Assembly (NCBI RefSeq): GCF_042680805.1
Contig: NZ_JBHUEM010000021.1
Coordinates: 1-64,000, forward strand
Length of the DNA: 64,000 nt
Reading direction: 5' to 3'
DNA from: Bacillus_CJ salitolerans
GTDB taxonomy: Bacteria > Bacillota > Bacilli > Bacillales > SA4
Translations under genes and position numbers: made by a program
In this document: positions 24,646-32,988 of the stretch, piece by piece
How the letters are laid out: every line of letters starts with the position of its first letter
Position numbering within the stretch: the stretch's first letter is position 1
Notes under the pieces: model-generated
Database searches by the model: none
What the model was told of the DNA's origin: nothing
The model's input: only the letters and a program-made list of their open reading frames with translations

Positions 24646-25098
24646 CTATATTCCGAAATATTCTTTGAAAATGTAGTAATAGCCTCTTGTTACATCAACA
24701 CTTTTACCATTAGTCATTGTAAGGATAAACTTCGACGAAAGAGTAGGTGTAATTCGTTTAACCTTATTTCTTGCAATTACAACAGAGTTACTTATACGCA
24801 AAAATTTTGTTGGGTCAAGCAAACTGACAATTCGGTATAATCGGTCGGTAGCTTGATATAGTGATTCTTGCGTTTGTACCTCAACTGTATGACCGAACGA
24901 TTCGATACAAACAATATTTTCTACCGATAAAATGATCCGCGCATTTGTTCCTTTTTCTCTCACAGTCAGATTATCAATGAAGCTGTTGGTTTCACTTAAT
25001 ACCAAGTCGGCAGTATCATCTATTTCAATTCCTCGTTCTTCGAGTGCAGATTTAATTTCATCATAACGCTCATTACTAATGTCAAGTTTGATTTTCAA
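24646..25098 (-). CDS. LytTR-family transcriptional regulator (no receiver)
   Basis: 150 residues from TTG with AAAGGAGG upstream. The C-terminal ~100 residues form the LytTR DNA-binding domain (IVCIESFGHTVEV, YRIVSLLDPTKFLRISNSVV, I..NKVKRI). The N-terminus (IKLDISNERYDEIKSALEER) is a short alpha/beta piece instead of a response-regulator receiver, so it is probably not controlled by phosphorylation. Pair with the downstream membrane protein. Confidence 0.88.
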   Translation of the reverse strand: MKIKLDISNERYDEIKSALEERGIEIDDTADLVLSETNSFIDNLTVREKGTNARIILSVENIVCIESFGHTVEVQTQESLYQATDRLYRIVSLLDPTKFLRISNSVVIARNKVKRITPTLSSKFILTMTNGKSVDVTRGYYYIFKEYFGI

Positions 25099-25434
25099 AT
25101 TGCAACCTCCTTTCGTTCATCTTGATACATAGCCATGTTTCAAAAGTAGTATAACAATGGGATTTTAGTATCTCAATATAAGAGGAACACTTTACAGATA
25201 TAGCCACATAGATTACACAACATGGTGTATGAACATTACATTTTTCTTTTCGCCGCCTGTCTGCAGGCTTTTCGCGTCTTTGGGAATGAGCCACATATAT
25301 TACGCATTGGTAATAGGCTCCATTAGTACTGGAAAGACCTTAATCCTAAAATAAATGAAGAACATTTGTTATTAAACGGATAGTCCAGGTTAGCGAAACA
25401 AAACGTATGAATTTTTTTCTGAAGGAGGTGCTAT

Positions 25435-25935
25435 ATGACAAGAGTAAATTTTATAAATAGTAGTCAAATCTATGAAAATACCGAAAAGACATTCTTTTCA
25501 CATAAGATGTTAATTAAGGAGCGTTTACCAGAGGCTGATGTTCAGCACGTTGGAAGTTCAGCAATCCCAAACAGCCTAACAAAGGGCGATATAGATATTC
25601 AAGTCCGTGTAGTGTCAGATCAGTTCCCTGAAGCAGTAAAGGTACTTTCACTATTATATAAACTCAACGAAGGTAGTGTAAAAACTGAAACGTTCAGGGC
25701 ATTCAAAGATGACTCAATAGATCCACCCTTAGGAGTACAATTAACTATTATTGATTCTGAATTTGATTTTTTTTGGAAGTTCCGAGATGTTTTATTATTA
25801 AACCATCAATATAGGTTTGAATACGATAAGTTAAAAAAGAAATACGAAGGAAAAGAAATGGATGAATATAGGGAAGCAAAGAATGAGTTTTTCCTAAATA
25901 TGATGAAGACTCCTGAATTCAACAAATTAAAATAA
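25435..25935 (+). CDS. GrpB family protein (nucleotidyltransferase fold)
   Basis: 166 residues. GrpB/UPF0157 signatures: VQHVGSSAIPNSLTKGDIDI (nucleotidyltransferase-like G-S and D-x-D), FFWKFRDVLLLNHQYRFEYD and the helical end EYREAKNEFFLNMM. Shorter than classical ~180 residue members but intact; AAGGAGG precedes the ATG. The fold suggests NMP transfer to an unknown partner. The next gene starts 32 bp downstream on the same strand. Confidence 0.82.
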   Translation: MTRVNFINSSQIYENTEKTFFSHKMLIKERLPEADVQHVGSSAIPNSLTKGDIDIQVRVVSDQFPEAVKVLSLLYKLNEGSVKTETFRAFKDDSIDPPLGVQLTIIDSEFDFFWKFRDVLLLNHQYRFEYDKLKKKYEGKEMDEYREAKNEFFLNMMKTPEFNKLK

Positions 25936-25967
25936 GACAGTATTAAGAAAAGGGTTGTAAAGAAAGA

Positions 25968-26627
25968 ATGACAAACAAAATTGAAGTGTTTGAAAAAGAA
26001 TCACAGCTGTTTAACCCATTTGTACATTTTAAATCACGCATTCAAGAGATTGAGAGTAAATCAAGTTTCGGAGCTAAAGTTGCCAAAGAATGGGCGAAAG
26101 TCTTATCTGAATCCCTTATTAAGGAAAAATATCCAGTGGTCCATCCTATTGGTCAAGAAACTTTCTCGTTATATAAAGAGTACCCAACAGGAGTATATGA
26201 ATATGCTTTAGATATAGATGGTGCCACTAGACTAATAAAAGAGAAAAATCTTAAACCGATAACATGTTGTCCTTCAACCATTATTAACTCGGTTGACGAA
26301 GGTAATATAAACAAGGATCCAACACGAATAAAATACAATCACAAGAACCCTGTTATGGTGCTCCAAAGTGTTTATTTAACCGAAAACAAACCTTACTGTG
26401 TTAATGGAAATCACCGAATATTTGAAGCAAATAAAAATAAAGATAATCAAATAGAAGTGTATGTATTTAAGGATTTGGAGTTTGTCCCTTTTTTTTACGA
26501 TACATTAAGCAAAGCAAATTACTTTTTAGAAATGGATTATAATTGTATAGTTAATAATCATGTATCTTCAGTAGATAGTAAGCATGATGCGTTCGTATAT
26601 GAATTCCTTGCTAGTGCTAGCTCTTAA
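25968..26627 (+). CDS. ParB/sulfiredoxin-fold protein
   Basis: 219 residues. The segment NPVMVLQSVYLTENKPYCVN followed by GNHRIFEA carries the NGNHR motif of the ParB/Srx nucleotide-binding fold, here with a Cys four residues earlier. An N-terminal helical part and a C-terminal Cys/His stretch surround it. It is probably an enzyme of nucleic-acid or cofactor metabolism; no specific role can be named. Sits behind grpB, possibly one operon. Confidence 0.6.
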   Translation: MTNKIEVFEKESQLFNPFVHFKSRIQEIESKSSFGAKVAKEWAKVLSESLIKEKYPVVHPIGQETFSLYKEYPTGVYEYALDIDGATRLIKEKNLKPITCCPSTIINSVDEGNINKDPTRIKYNHKNPVMVLQSVYLTENKPYCVNGNHRIFEANKNKDNQIEVYVFKDLEFVPFFYDTLSKANYFLEMDYNCIVNNHVSSVDSKHDAFVYEFLASASS

Positions 26628-26773
26628 ATTAGCTCAAATAAAGCAATAGGATTGGAGATTTAATTTTGTAAATAAACATCGTGATTTAGGAAATTCGTGA
26701 GTCACCATACATTAACGAGGATTTTTCTTGAAAAAGATCCTATAAGTAAACATCCCTAAGTCCATTAATTTGC

Positions 26774-26812
26774 TAAAAATCCCTCTTTTTTGATTTAAAG
26801 TAGGGATTTTTG
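26774..26812. terminator. Bidirectional terminator
   Basis: AAAAATCCCT...AGGGATTTTT with A and T runs on both sides, between plus- and minus-strand genes. Rest of 26630-26930 shows only AT-rich repeats. Confidence 0.75.
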
Positions 26813-26929
26813 ATGTATTAATGTATTTGTCTTTTTATTAATGCACTACACTACATTGAATAACTTCAACAAAAAAAAGTGCGTTAATCCTTCTTGGACA
26901 ACGCACCTATTCCGTAAGAACCCTTACTC

Positions 26930-27394
26930 TTAATTGAGTTTGCTTATTTCCAATTTTGTTTTTTCCTTCCATTTGAGAAAACTTTCTTTTGTCACTTCTT
27001 CTCCAGTAATAGACTCTGATAAACCATTACTAGGGAGGAGTCTAAAATCATTGGAATGACCACCAATTATCTCTTGATTAGCCTTCAGAACAAATAAATG
27101 CCTTAAACCATATTGAGGATGAAAGCCTAAAAACCGTTCACTAGTAATTTCTTGATTTAAGTAATGAACTGGACTTTTATCTTGTAAACTCCAAATATTA
27201 TCATAAGGCATTTCAAATAAATTATTTTTATCTAAGGAATATGAATGTATATCTCCGTATGACCAGATTAATAAATAGTTATAATCAAAAATATAATCTC
27301 TGGCAATCTTACTACTGTTTGAATATATCATAAAAGAATAGGATGTAACTAGAACTGCTAATATCACAAAAACCCATATTTTTCTATTTCTCAA
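26930..27394 (-). CDS. Hypothetical membrane-anchored protein
   Basis: 154 residues from TTG with GGGGGAGGG upstream. One N-terminal anchor (IWVFVILAVLVTSYSFMIY) and an outer domain rich in aromatic residues (YNYLLIWSYGDIHSYSLDKN, FLGFHPQYGLRHLFVLKAN). No family recognised. Confidence 0.65.
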   Translation of the reverse strand: MRNRKIWVFVILAVLVTSYSFMIYSNSSKIARDYIFDYNYLLIWSYGDIHSYSLDKNNLFEMPYDNIWSLQDKSPVHYLNQEITSERFLGFHPQYGLRHLFVLKANQEIIGGHSNDFRLLPSNGLSESITGEEVTKESFLKWKEKTKLEISKLN

Positions 27395-27494
27395 AAATTA
27401 AATCCCTCCCCCAAAACGTGTATCCCTTTCTACTTGTTACACACAAAAAGCACTAAGCTAATCGCTCTTTAGGATTTAAACCATATTTTTATTC

Positions 27495-27530
27495 CACATT
27501 TGCTCCCGTTACTTGAATAAGGATTGGATT
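27495..27530 (-). repeat. Island repeat core, minus strand
   Basis: On the minus strand CTTATTCAAGTAACGGGAGC, overlapping the 3' end of the Nudix gene. It is in the same orientation relative to its gene as the plus-strand copies. Confidence 0.6.
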
Positions 27531-27898
27531 TTTTCAGCAACTTCCTTTGGTTTAACATCTATGGATGAAAGGTTATCAATATTCACCCACATAGGTATGT
27601 ATGACCCTTTATTTTCATCCGAAAATTCCTCGCCTTGACCTGTACCAAAAGTTCCACCAACTATATCCCCTAAAAAGAAATATTGCTTACCACCAAAATC
27701 AATTTCGGCAATACAGCCTTTTACATCAATATCAATGCCTAACTCTTCATAGGCTTCTCTTTTAGTTGCCTCTTTAGGTGTTTCGCTGTTTTCTATACCT
27801 CCACCTGGGAAGACATAATAAGTTACATCATTTTTTATTCTTTTAATTAATGCGACTTTTTTATTTTCAATAAGAACAGCAGAACCTCTATCTCTCAT
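27509..27898 (-). CDS. Nudix hydrolase
   Basis: 129 residues. Full Nudix box (GGGIENSETPKEATKREAYE then ELG) after an N-terminal strand RGSAVLIENKKVALIKR. Short single-domain type. The VGGTFGTGQGEEF loop is shared by bacillar homologues annotated as MutT-like. Substrate not predictable. The stop codon lies in a repeat core. Confidence 0.88.
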   Translation of the reverse strand: MRDRGSAVLIENKKVALIKRIKNDVTYYVFPGGGIENSETPKEATKREAYEELGIDIDVKGCIAEIDFGGKQYFFLGDIVGGTFGTGQGEEFSDENKGSYIPMWVNIDNLSSIDVKPKEVAEKIQSLFK

Positions 27899-28086
27899 AA
27901 TAATACTCTCCCTTCTTTAAGAAACAATAAAATATTATTGAACTCAGTAGGTGGTACTAGGTATCCTCCAAGCCTGTTGGATTGTAAGGTAAGGATATTT
28001 TATGCTTTTTTTATCTACCTCTAATAAAACATAAAGGTGTGCTTTTAAAAATTGGTACCCAGGTAGTTGAATACAGATATTCACTC

Positions 28087-28257
28087 TTATTTTTTATTGT
28101 TAAATTTAATCAATGTATAGGCTGTAATACCTGTTAAAAGCCCAATAAGTATTGATTCTGTAATTACATTTAACCCCAACTCTTCTTCATATTTAGAAAA
28201 AATAAGACCATAAATCCCTGCGAATAATGCTATTATTAACATTTTTCCTACTCCCAC
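28087..28257 (-). CDS. Small hypothetical membrane protein
   Basis: 56 residues from GTG 28257, which has GGAGGGG 9 bases upstream; a longer frame to 28302 would place that ribosome site inside the gene. Two helices (MLIIALFAGIYGLIF, SILIGLLTGITAYTLI). No family recognised. Confidence 0.6.
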   Translation of the reverse strand: MGVGKMLIIALFAGIYGLIFSKYEEELGLNVITESILIGLLTGITAYTLIKFNNKK

Positions 28258-28359
28258 AGATAATACCCCTCCTTTTGATCCACTGTCACTACTTAATATC
28301 ACCCTTTCACTTTATGAGTTAAATTCCTTGATTCAAGAAACATATTAAGCTACTATTCA

Positions 28360-28395
28360 ACATTTGCCCCATTTAGTTCAAGAAAGATGGAGCTT
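28360..28395 (-). repeat. Island repeat core, minus strand
   Basis: On the minus strand TTCTTGAACTAAATGGGGCA, upstream of the small membrane gene and next to the IS110 fragment; the last recognisable copy before alkA. Confidence 0.6.
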
Positions 28396-28424
28396 TTAAT
28401 AGTTGGGCTTCTTTTATTCTCTCA

Positions 28425-28519
28425 TAGGGTTCTTAGGATTTGTAAATCGATCTATCTCACCAATTTCAGAAATAATCGTGGCGGCGATTTTTTCTCCGAT
28501 ACATGGGATGGATTTGGTC
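28425..28519 (-). pseudogene. IS110 transposase fragment (Transposase_20 part)
   Basis: The minus-strand frame reads TKSIPCIGEKIAATIISEIG followed by EIDRFTNPK, the helix-hairpin-helix core of the IS110 C-terminal domain. Nothing else of the element remains. It marks the alkA-proximal border of the accessory island. Confidence 0.75.
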
Positions 28520-28580
28520 ACCCTACTCTGTTTTATTGCGTAAAGTTTTATTGATTTTAATTAATAAAGTCATGTTCTGT

Positions 28581-29492
28581 TCAGTAAAGGACACGCCATA
28601 AATAAAAGGTAGCGTATGATTCCCAGTTTTTCCATGGAAACGATATTTCTAAGATTTCATCTTTGGTGGGCTTTCGGTTCATATTACGTAATATTTTTAT
28701 CGAATTAATAAGACCCACATCATCAATTGGAAAAGCTGTCTGGAACCTGAGGCAGCGCATTAGAACATAATTGGCTGTCCAAGGACCGATTCCTCGTATT
28801 TTAATTAAGTTTTTTTCAGCATCTTTAAAGTTCATTTTCATTAATTTTTCCCTCGATAATGCTCCACTTGCCATTAACCTGGCAATACCAATGATATATT
28901 CACTTTTTTTTACCGTCATTTTAATATCTGCTAGGTCGGTAGGTGTTAACTGTGCAATTCGTTCGTATGGTGGGAACACCCAATATTTTTTACCATTCCA
29001 TTCGATGGAATCGCCAAATCCTTCTACAAATTGCTTCTTTAAGGAGTACGCGAAGGCTAAGTTAATTTGTTGCCCTAAAATTCCCCAACATAAAGCTTCA
29101 AATAAATCGGGAATGCCGACAACTCGCAACCCATAGAATTTTCGGGCAGGCATTTCAAGTAATGGGTCTGCTTTTGCCATTTCATAAAATGGCGTTAAAT
29201 CGTTATCAAGATCAAACCATTCATGAATATATTTTACAATCTCTTCCCGTTTCCACCTTTCAATAGGTCTAGAATCATTTAGGAATTGAACAACCATTTG
29301 TTTATTATTGATTACGCTTACCTGTACTAAGGACCGAATTTCCCCAATGGCTATAACTTTTGTAATTATATCGTTCTCTATTTCATACATGCATTCATTT
29401 TTTTCCCTTGTTAGATAGCCTAGGTTAGCATTTATGTCGAAATTTTCAGGTAGTGAAATTACAATAACATCATTGACTTCATGCCATGTCAC
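28581..29492 (-). CDS. alkA: DNA-3-methyladenine glycosylase II
   Basis: Removes alkylated bases such as 3-methyladenine. 303 residues: N-terminal AlkA_N-like domain, then the HhH-GPD domain with the hairpin IRGIGPWTANYVLMRCL and catalytic Asp in FPIDDVGL. The PARKFYGLRV and ILGQQINLAFA segments are typical of the bacillar AlkA group. GTG start with GGAG nine bases upstream. Divergent from the 2OG oxygenase/adaA/adaB cluster; the 206-bp space between holds both promoters. Confidence 0.9.
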   Translation of the reverse strand: MTWHEVNDVIVISLPENFDINANLGYLTREKNECMYEIENDIITKVIAIGEIRSLVQVSVINNKQMVVQFLNDSRPIERWKREEIVKYIHEWFDLDNDLTPFYEMAKADPLLEMPARKFYGLRVVGIPDLFEALCWGILGQQINLAFAYSLKKQFVEGFGDSIEWNGKKYWVFPPYERIAQLTPTDLADIKMTVKKSEYIIGIARLMASGALSREKLMKMNFKDAEKNLIKIRGIGPWTANYVLMRCLRFQTAFPIDDVGLINSIKILRNMNRKPTKDEILEISFPWKNWESYATFYLWRVLY

Positions 29493-29698
29493 TTTTTCAT
29501 TCTCCTCATCTTATTACGATTTTCTATACTAATTACAAAACAATTATAAAAAAACTCACTCTGATATAAATTTACTTTATCACATAATACTCTTTACTAA
29601 TTTTGTTATCTTGCCATTACATTCTAAACACCTTATTTTTTTCTATTTATGAGGTTATAGTGTTAGTTATCAAGATTGATAAATAGGAGTGGATAAAA

Positions 29699-30412
29699 AT
29701 GGTCCAAGATATAAATACACGTGTCGAAAACTTAAATTGGGATTCAATTCAAAATGAATTAGATGAGCAAGGATTTGCAAAGCTTCCAGAGATTTTAACA
29801 AAAAAGGAATGTGAATTCTTCATAGAATTGTATTGTGAGGAAGAGTCATACAGAACGACAATCAATATGACGAGATATCGCTTTGGGAATGGGGAGTACA
29901 AATATTTTTCCTATCCATTACCTGAAATCATCCAAAGTTTAAGAGAGTCCTTTTATCTAGAATTGGCCAAAACAGCCAATCGATGGTTGGGTTATTTAAA
30001 CAAAACAGAACAGTTTCCAGCTCATCTTCAAGATTTTTTGAACACCTGTAAAGAATATGAACAAACTAGACCGACACCTTTACTATTAAAGTATGAAACA
30101 GGAGGGTTTAATTGTTTGCATCAAGATTTATATGGCGACATATTTTTCCCGTTTCAAGTAGTATTTGTACTAAATCAACGAGACAAAGATTTTTGCGGTG
30201 GTGAATTTCTATTAGTAGAACAAATTCCTCGTGCTCAGAGTAGGGGACATGTAATTACTTTAGAACAAGGCAGTGCGCTGATCTTTCCTACAAACCATAG
30301 ACCTGTTCAAGGTAAAAAAGGATATTACAAAAATACGGTTCGTCACGGTGTAAGCACGGTTACTTCTGGGGAACGATACGGTCTTGGAATCATTTTTCAC
30401 GATTCTAAATAA
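29699..30412 (+). CDS. 2OG-Fe(II) oxygenase, Oxygenase-NA (PF09859) family
   Basis: 237 residues. The iron ligands H141-x-D143 (LHQDLYGD) and H216 (VRHGVS) and the oxoglutarate-binding Arg R226 (GERYGLG) are all visible. GGEFLL and ALIFPTNHRPV complete the jelly-roll. The family is linked to repair of alkylated DNA and typically neighbours ada genes, as here. It is distinct from AlkB. Probably induced with adaA/adaB. Confidence 0.88.
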   Translation: MVQDINTRVENLNWDSIQNELDEQGFAKLPEILTKKECEFFIELYCEEESYRTTINMTRYRFGNGEYKYFSYPLPEIIQSLRESFYLELAKTANRWLGYLNKTEQFPAHLQDFLNTCKEYEQTRPTPLLLKYETGGFNCLHQDLYGDIFFPFQVVFVLNQRDKDFCGGEFLLVEQIPRAQSRGHVITLEQGSALIFPTNHRPVQGKKGYYKNTVRHGVSTVTSGERYGLGIIFHDSK

Positions 30413-30500
30413 TAATTAAACTTCAATATCTTGCTATTCCATTCCTAGAATTGTACATTCTGAATTTATATGGATTATATTGTAAGAAGAGGTGAGATAA

Positions 30501-31139
30501 ATGCCAGATAGTATCAATAACGGAGATAAAGAGAGTCAAGATCATAGAACTTTGAATGATGTAGAAATGATAACAGATGTAAAATGGCAAGCAATTATAA
30601 ATAATGATACAGCGTACAATAATCAGTTTTTCTACGCTGTAAAGTCGACAGGGATATTCTGTAAACCATCCTGTAAATCTCGCGTTCCGAAAAAAGAAAA
30701 TGTATGCATTTTTCCAAATGCAGAACAAGCTCTCCGCGCAAATTTTCGCCCTTGTAAACGTTGCAAGCCCACTAATGAAAATCTGCCTGATAGCGAGTGG
30801 GTTGATTTAATTACTGAATACATTGATAAAAATTTCACAGAAAAATTAACTCTAGAATCGTTAGCAAATATTTGTCATGGGAGTCCGTATCATATGCATC
30901 GAACATTTAAAAAGATTAAAGGCATTACGCCAGTTGAGTATATACAACAAGTTAGAGTACATGCGGCTAAAAAGTATTTGATTCAGACAAATAAAGCGAT
31001 TGGAGATATTGCCATATGTGTGGGTATGGCTAACGCGCCTTATTTTATTACTTTATTTAAAAAGAAAACTGGACAGACACCGGCACAATTTCGTCAAATG
31101 AGTAAAATGGAGGAAAAGTATAATGGAAACAAAGAATAA
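30501..31139 (+). CDS. adaA: AdaA: methylphosphotriester sensor and AraC-type activator
   Basis: 212 residues. N-terminal Ada zinc domain with C54, C58 (FCKPSC) and C85, C88 (CKRC); the first Cys accepts a methyl group from DNA phosphotriesters. C-terminal AraC helix-turn-helix pair (LTLESLANICHGSPYHMHRT, AIGDIAICVGMANAPYFITL). Methylation turns it into an activator of the adaptive response. Overlaps adaB by 17 bp, so the two are translationally coupled. Confidence 0.93.
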   Translation: MPDSINNGDKESQDHRTLNDVEMITDVKWQAIINNDTAYNNQFFYAVKSTGIFCKPSCKSRVPKKENVCIFPNAEQALRANFRPCKRCKPTNENLPDSEWVDLITEYIDKNFTEKLTLESLANICHGSPYHMHRTFKKIKGITPVEYIQQVRVHAAKKYLIQTNKAIGDIAICVGMANAPYFITLFKKKTGQTPAQFRQMSKMEEKYNGNKE

Positions 31140-31656
31140 ACCAACCCTTTTTTGGTCTTTACTAAAGTTTAAAGATTGGAATATTTATATTGCTTCAATT
31201 TCAAAGGGGCTTGTGTTTGTAGGTTCACAGAACAAACCATTCGAGGAATTGTTCGAATGGGCTAAGAAACGCTTTCCAGGGAGTCCTCTTGTTGAAGATG
31301 ATGAAAAGCTTGAACCCTATGTCGTTGAACTCACTCAGTATCTAGAAGGAAAGCGGAACACCTTTACTGTTCCATTTGAGTACGTAGGCACGCAATTTCA
31401 GCTAGCAGTCTGGAATGCACTCTGTGAAATTCCTTATGGACAGACGAAATCCTATTCCGACATTGCAAATGATATAAATAAATCAACAGCTGTTCGTGCT
31501 GTAGGCGCGGCGATTGGGGCTAACCCGGTATTAATTACTGTACCGTGCCATCGTGTAATAGGAAAGAATGGCTCATTAACTGGCTATCGGGGCGGATTAG
31601 AAATGAAGACACTGCTCCTGGATCTGGAAAAGCGAGCTTCATCTAGCAATGAGTAA
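31123..31656 (+). CDS. adaB: AdaB: O6-methylguanine-DNA methyltransferase
   Basis: 177 residues. Suicide methyl acceptor C142 in ITVPCHRVIG, the helix-turn-helix region QLAVWNALCEIPYGQTKSYS and the RAVGAAIGANP segment define the Ada/Ogt family. B. subtilis also separates the two activities into AdaA and AdaB. Coupled to adaA by overlap. Confidence 0.94.
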   Translation: METKNKPTLFWSLLKFKDWNIYIASISKGLVFVGSQNKPFEELFEWAKKRFPGSPLVEDDEKLEPYVVELTQYLEGKRNTFTVPFEYVGTQFQLAVWNALCEIPYGQTKSYSDIANDINKSTAVRAVGAAIGANPVLITVPCHRVIGKNGSLTGYRGGLEMKTLLLDLEKRASSSNE

Positions 31657-31732
31657 TTATTGCCGTACAATGGATTGAGGTTAATAACAGGTTTCGAATT
31701 TTTATGTGATACAGACATAATGGGGGTGTATT

Positions 31733-32977
31733 ATGAAAAATAAAAAAGATGATAATTTTTACAAGCTTTGGATAGGACAGTCTATAAGTTTGTTAGGTAC
31801 CCAGTTTACATTAGTAGCATTGCCTCTTTTTGCATTAGAGGTGCTAGAAACAAGTGAGGCGAATGCTGCCTTGCTTCGTGGGATTATATTCATACCCTAC
31901 CTAATTTTCGGATTAGTAGCCGGTGCTTTGATAGACATCCTTCATAGAAAAAAAGTTTTGTTGATTTGTAGTATATGTCAAGGTGTTTTATTTTTATCAG
32001 TATTCATACTGACTGTAACAAATATAATTTCGTTCCCTTTATTGGTGTTTCTCATGTTTTTAAATGGAATATTCACCACGTTTTACAACATTGCAATTCC
32101 TTCTTTCTTACCTGAAATATTAACAGATAAAGATAACTTAAAGAAAGGAAATGCTCAACTAGCACTTTCGGAGTCTCTTTCTATAGTAATTGGTCCTATG
32201 CTAGCAGGAATTGTTATTACTCTAGTTGGATTAACAGGCTCTTTCACTGTTGACGCAGTAACGTATTTTGTTTGTTTTGTGTTTGTATTATTTATTTCAA
32301 GGTTTAAACCTCATACAGAGGGCTCTTTAAATAACGTAAATATAAAGTCCGTGTACAAAAACATATATGAAGGTTTGATATATTTTAAAAAACACCCTGT
32401 ATTAGAACCAATTGTAAGCTGTGGCGCTGTTTACGGTTTTTTTAAATATATACTAAGTAGCATTTTAGTAATATTCCTTTATAGGGTGATGGATCTATCT
32501 GAACTTGAAATAGGCTTTGTTGTAGGTTCAGCAGCAGTGGGATTTTTAATAGGCAATACGATACTCGTAAAAAAAAGCAAACAATTTAATAATACAAAAA
32601 TGCTTATTTATAGCGCTACTGTATCAGTTATAGGTCTGTCCTTAATACCCATAATGGGGTATTTTGGAACCGTTTACGGTATAGTGGCTGTAAGTATCAT
32701 ACATGGTATGGGAGAAGGTGTATTTGGCCCTTACGCTGCAACCATACGACAACTTGCCTCACCAAGTCACATGCTAGGCAGAGTAAACTCTGTACAGCGT
32801 ACGCTTAATTGGGGAGCATGGGCATTAGGAAGTTTTGCTAGTGCATTTTTAGTTTCTGTATTTGGGCTTCAAATTACGTTATTTATAGGGGGCTTCGGAA
32901 CAGCATTGTGTTTAATAGCGTTGGTAAGGCGAGGTATATTAAAAGGAACCGACATTGAATATACGAGTTCAATTTAG
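31733..32977 (+). CDS. MFS efflux transporter (MFS_3-like)
   Basis: 414 residues, 12 predicted membrane helices. It opens with FYKLWIGQSISLLGTQFT and has the loop-2/3 basic motif DILHRKKVL; the second half carries RVNSVQRTLNWGAWALGSF, typical of the group containing EntS and bacillar peptide/macrolide exporters. GGGGGTG precedes the ATG. Its stop overlaps the ribosome site of the ATP-grasp gene, so the two are co-translated and the product of the ligase is a likely cargo. Confidence 0.85.
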   Translation: MKNKKDDNFYKLWIGQSISLLGTQFTLVALPLFALEVLETSEANAALLRGIIFIPYLIFGLVAGALIDILHRKKVLLICSICQGVLFLSVFILTVTNIISFPLLVFLMFLNGIFTTFYNIAIPSFLPEILTDKDNLKKGNAQLALSESLSIVIGPMLAGIVITLVGLTGSFTVDAVTYFVCFVFVLFISRFKPHTEGSLNNVNIKSVYKNIYEGLIYFKKHPVLEPIVSCGAVYGFFKYILSSILVIFLYRVMDLSELEIGFVVGSAAVGFLIGNTILVKKSKQFNNTKMLIYSATVSVIGLSLIPIMGYFGTVYGIVAVSIIHGMGEGVFGPYAATIRQLASPSHMLGRVNSVQRTLNWGAWALGSFASAFLVSVFGLQITLFIGGFGTALCLIALVRRGILKGTDIEYTSSI

Positions 32978-32988
32978 AGGAGATGATT

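Noticed and set aside
25082..25294. Minus-strand frame upstream of the LytTR gene
   Set aside because: Overlaps the LytTR start and ribosome site; no protein character.
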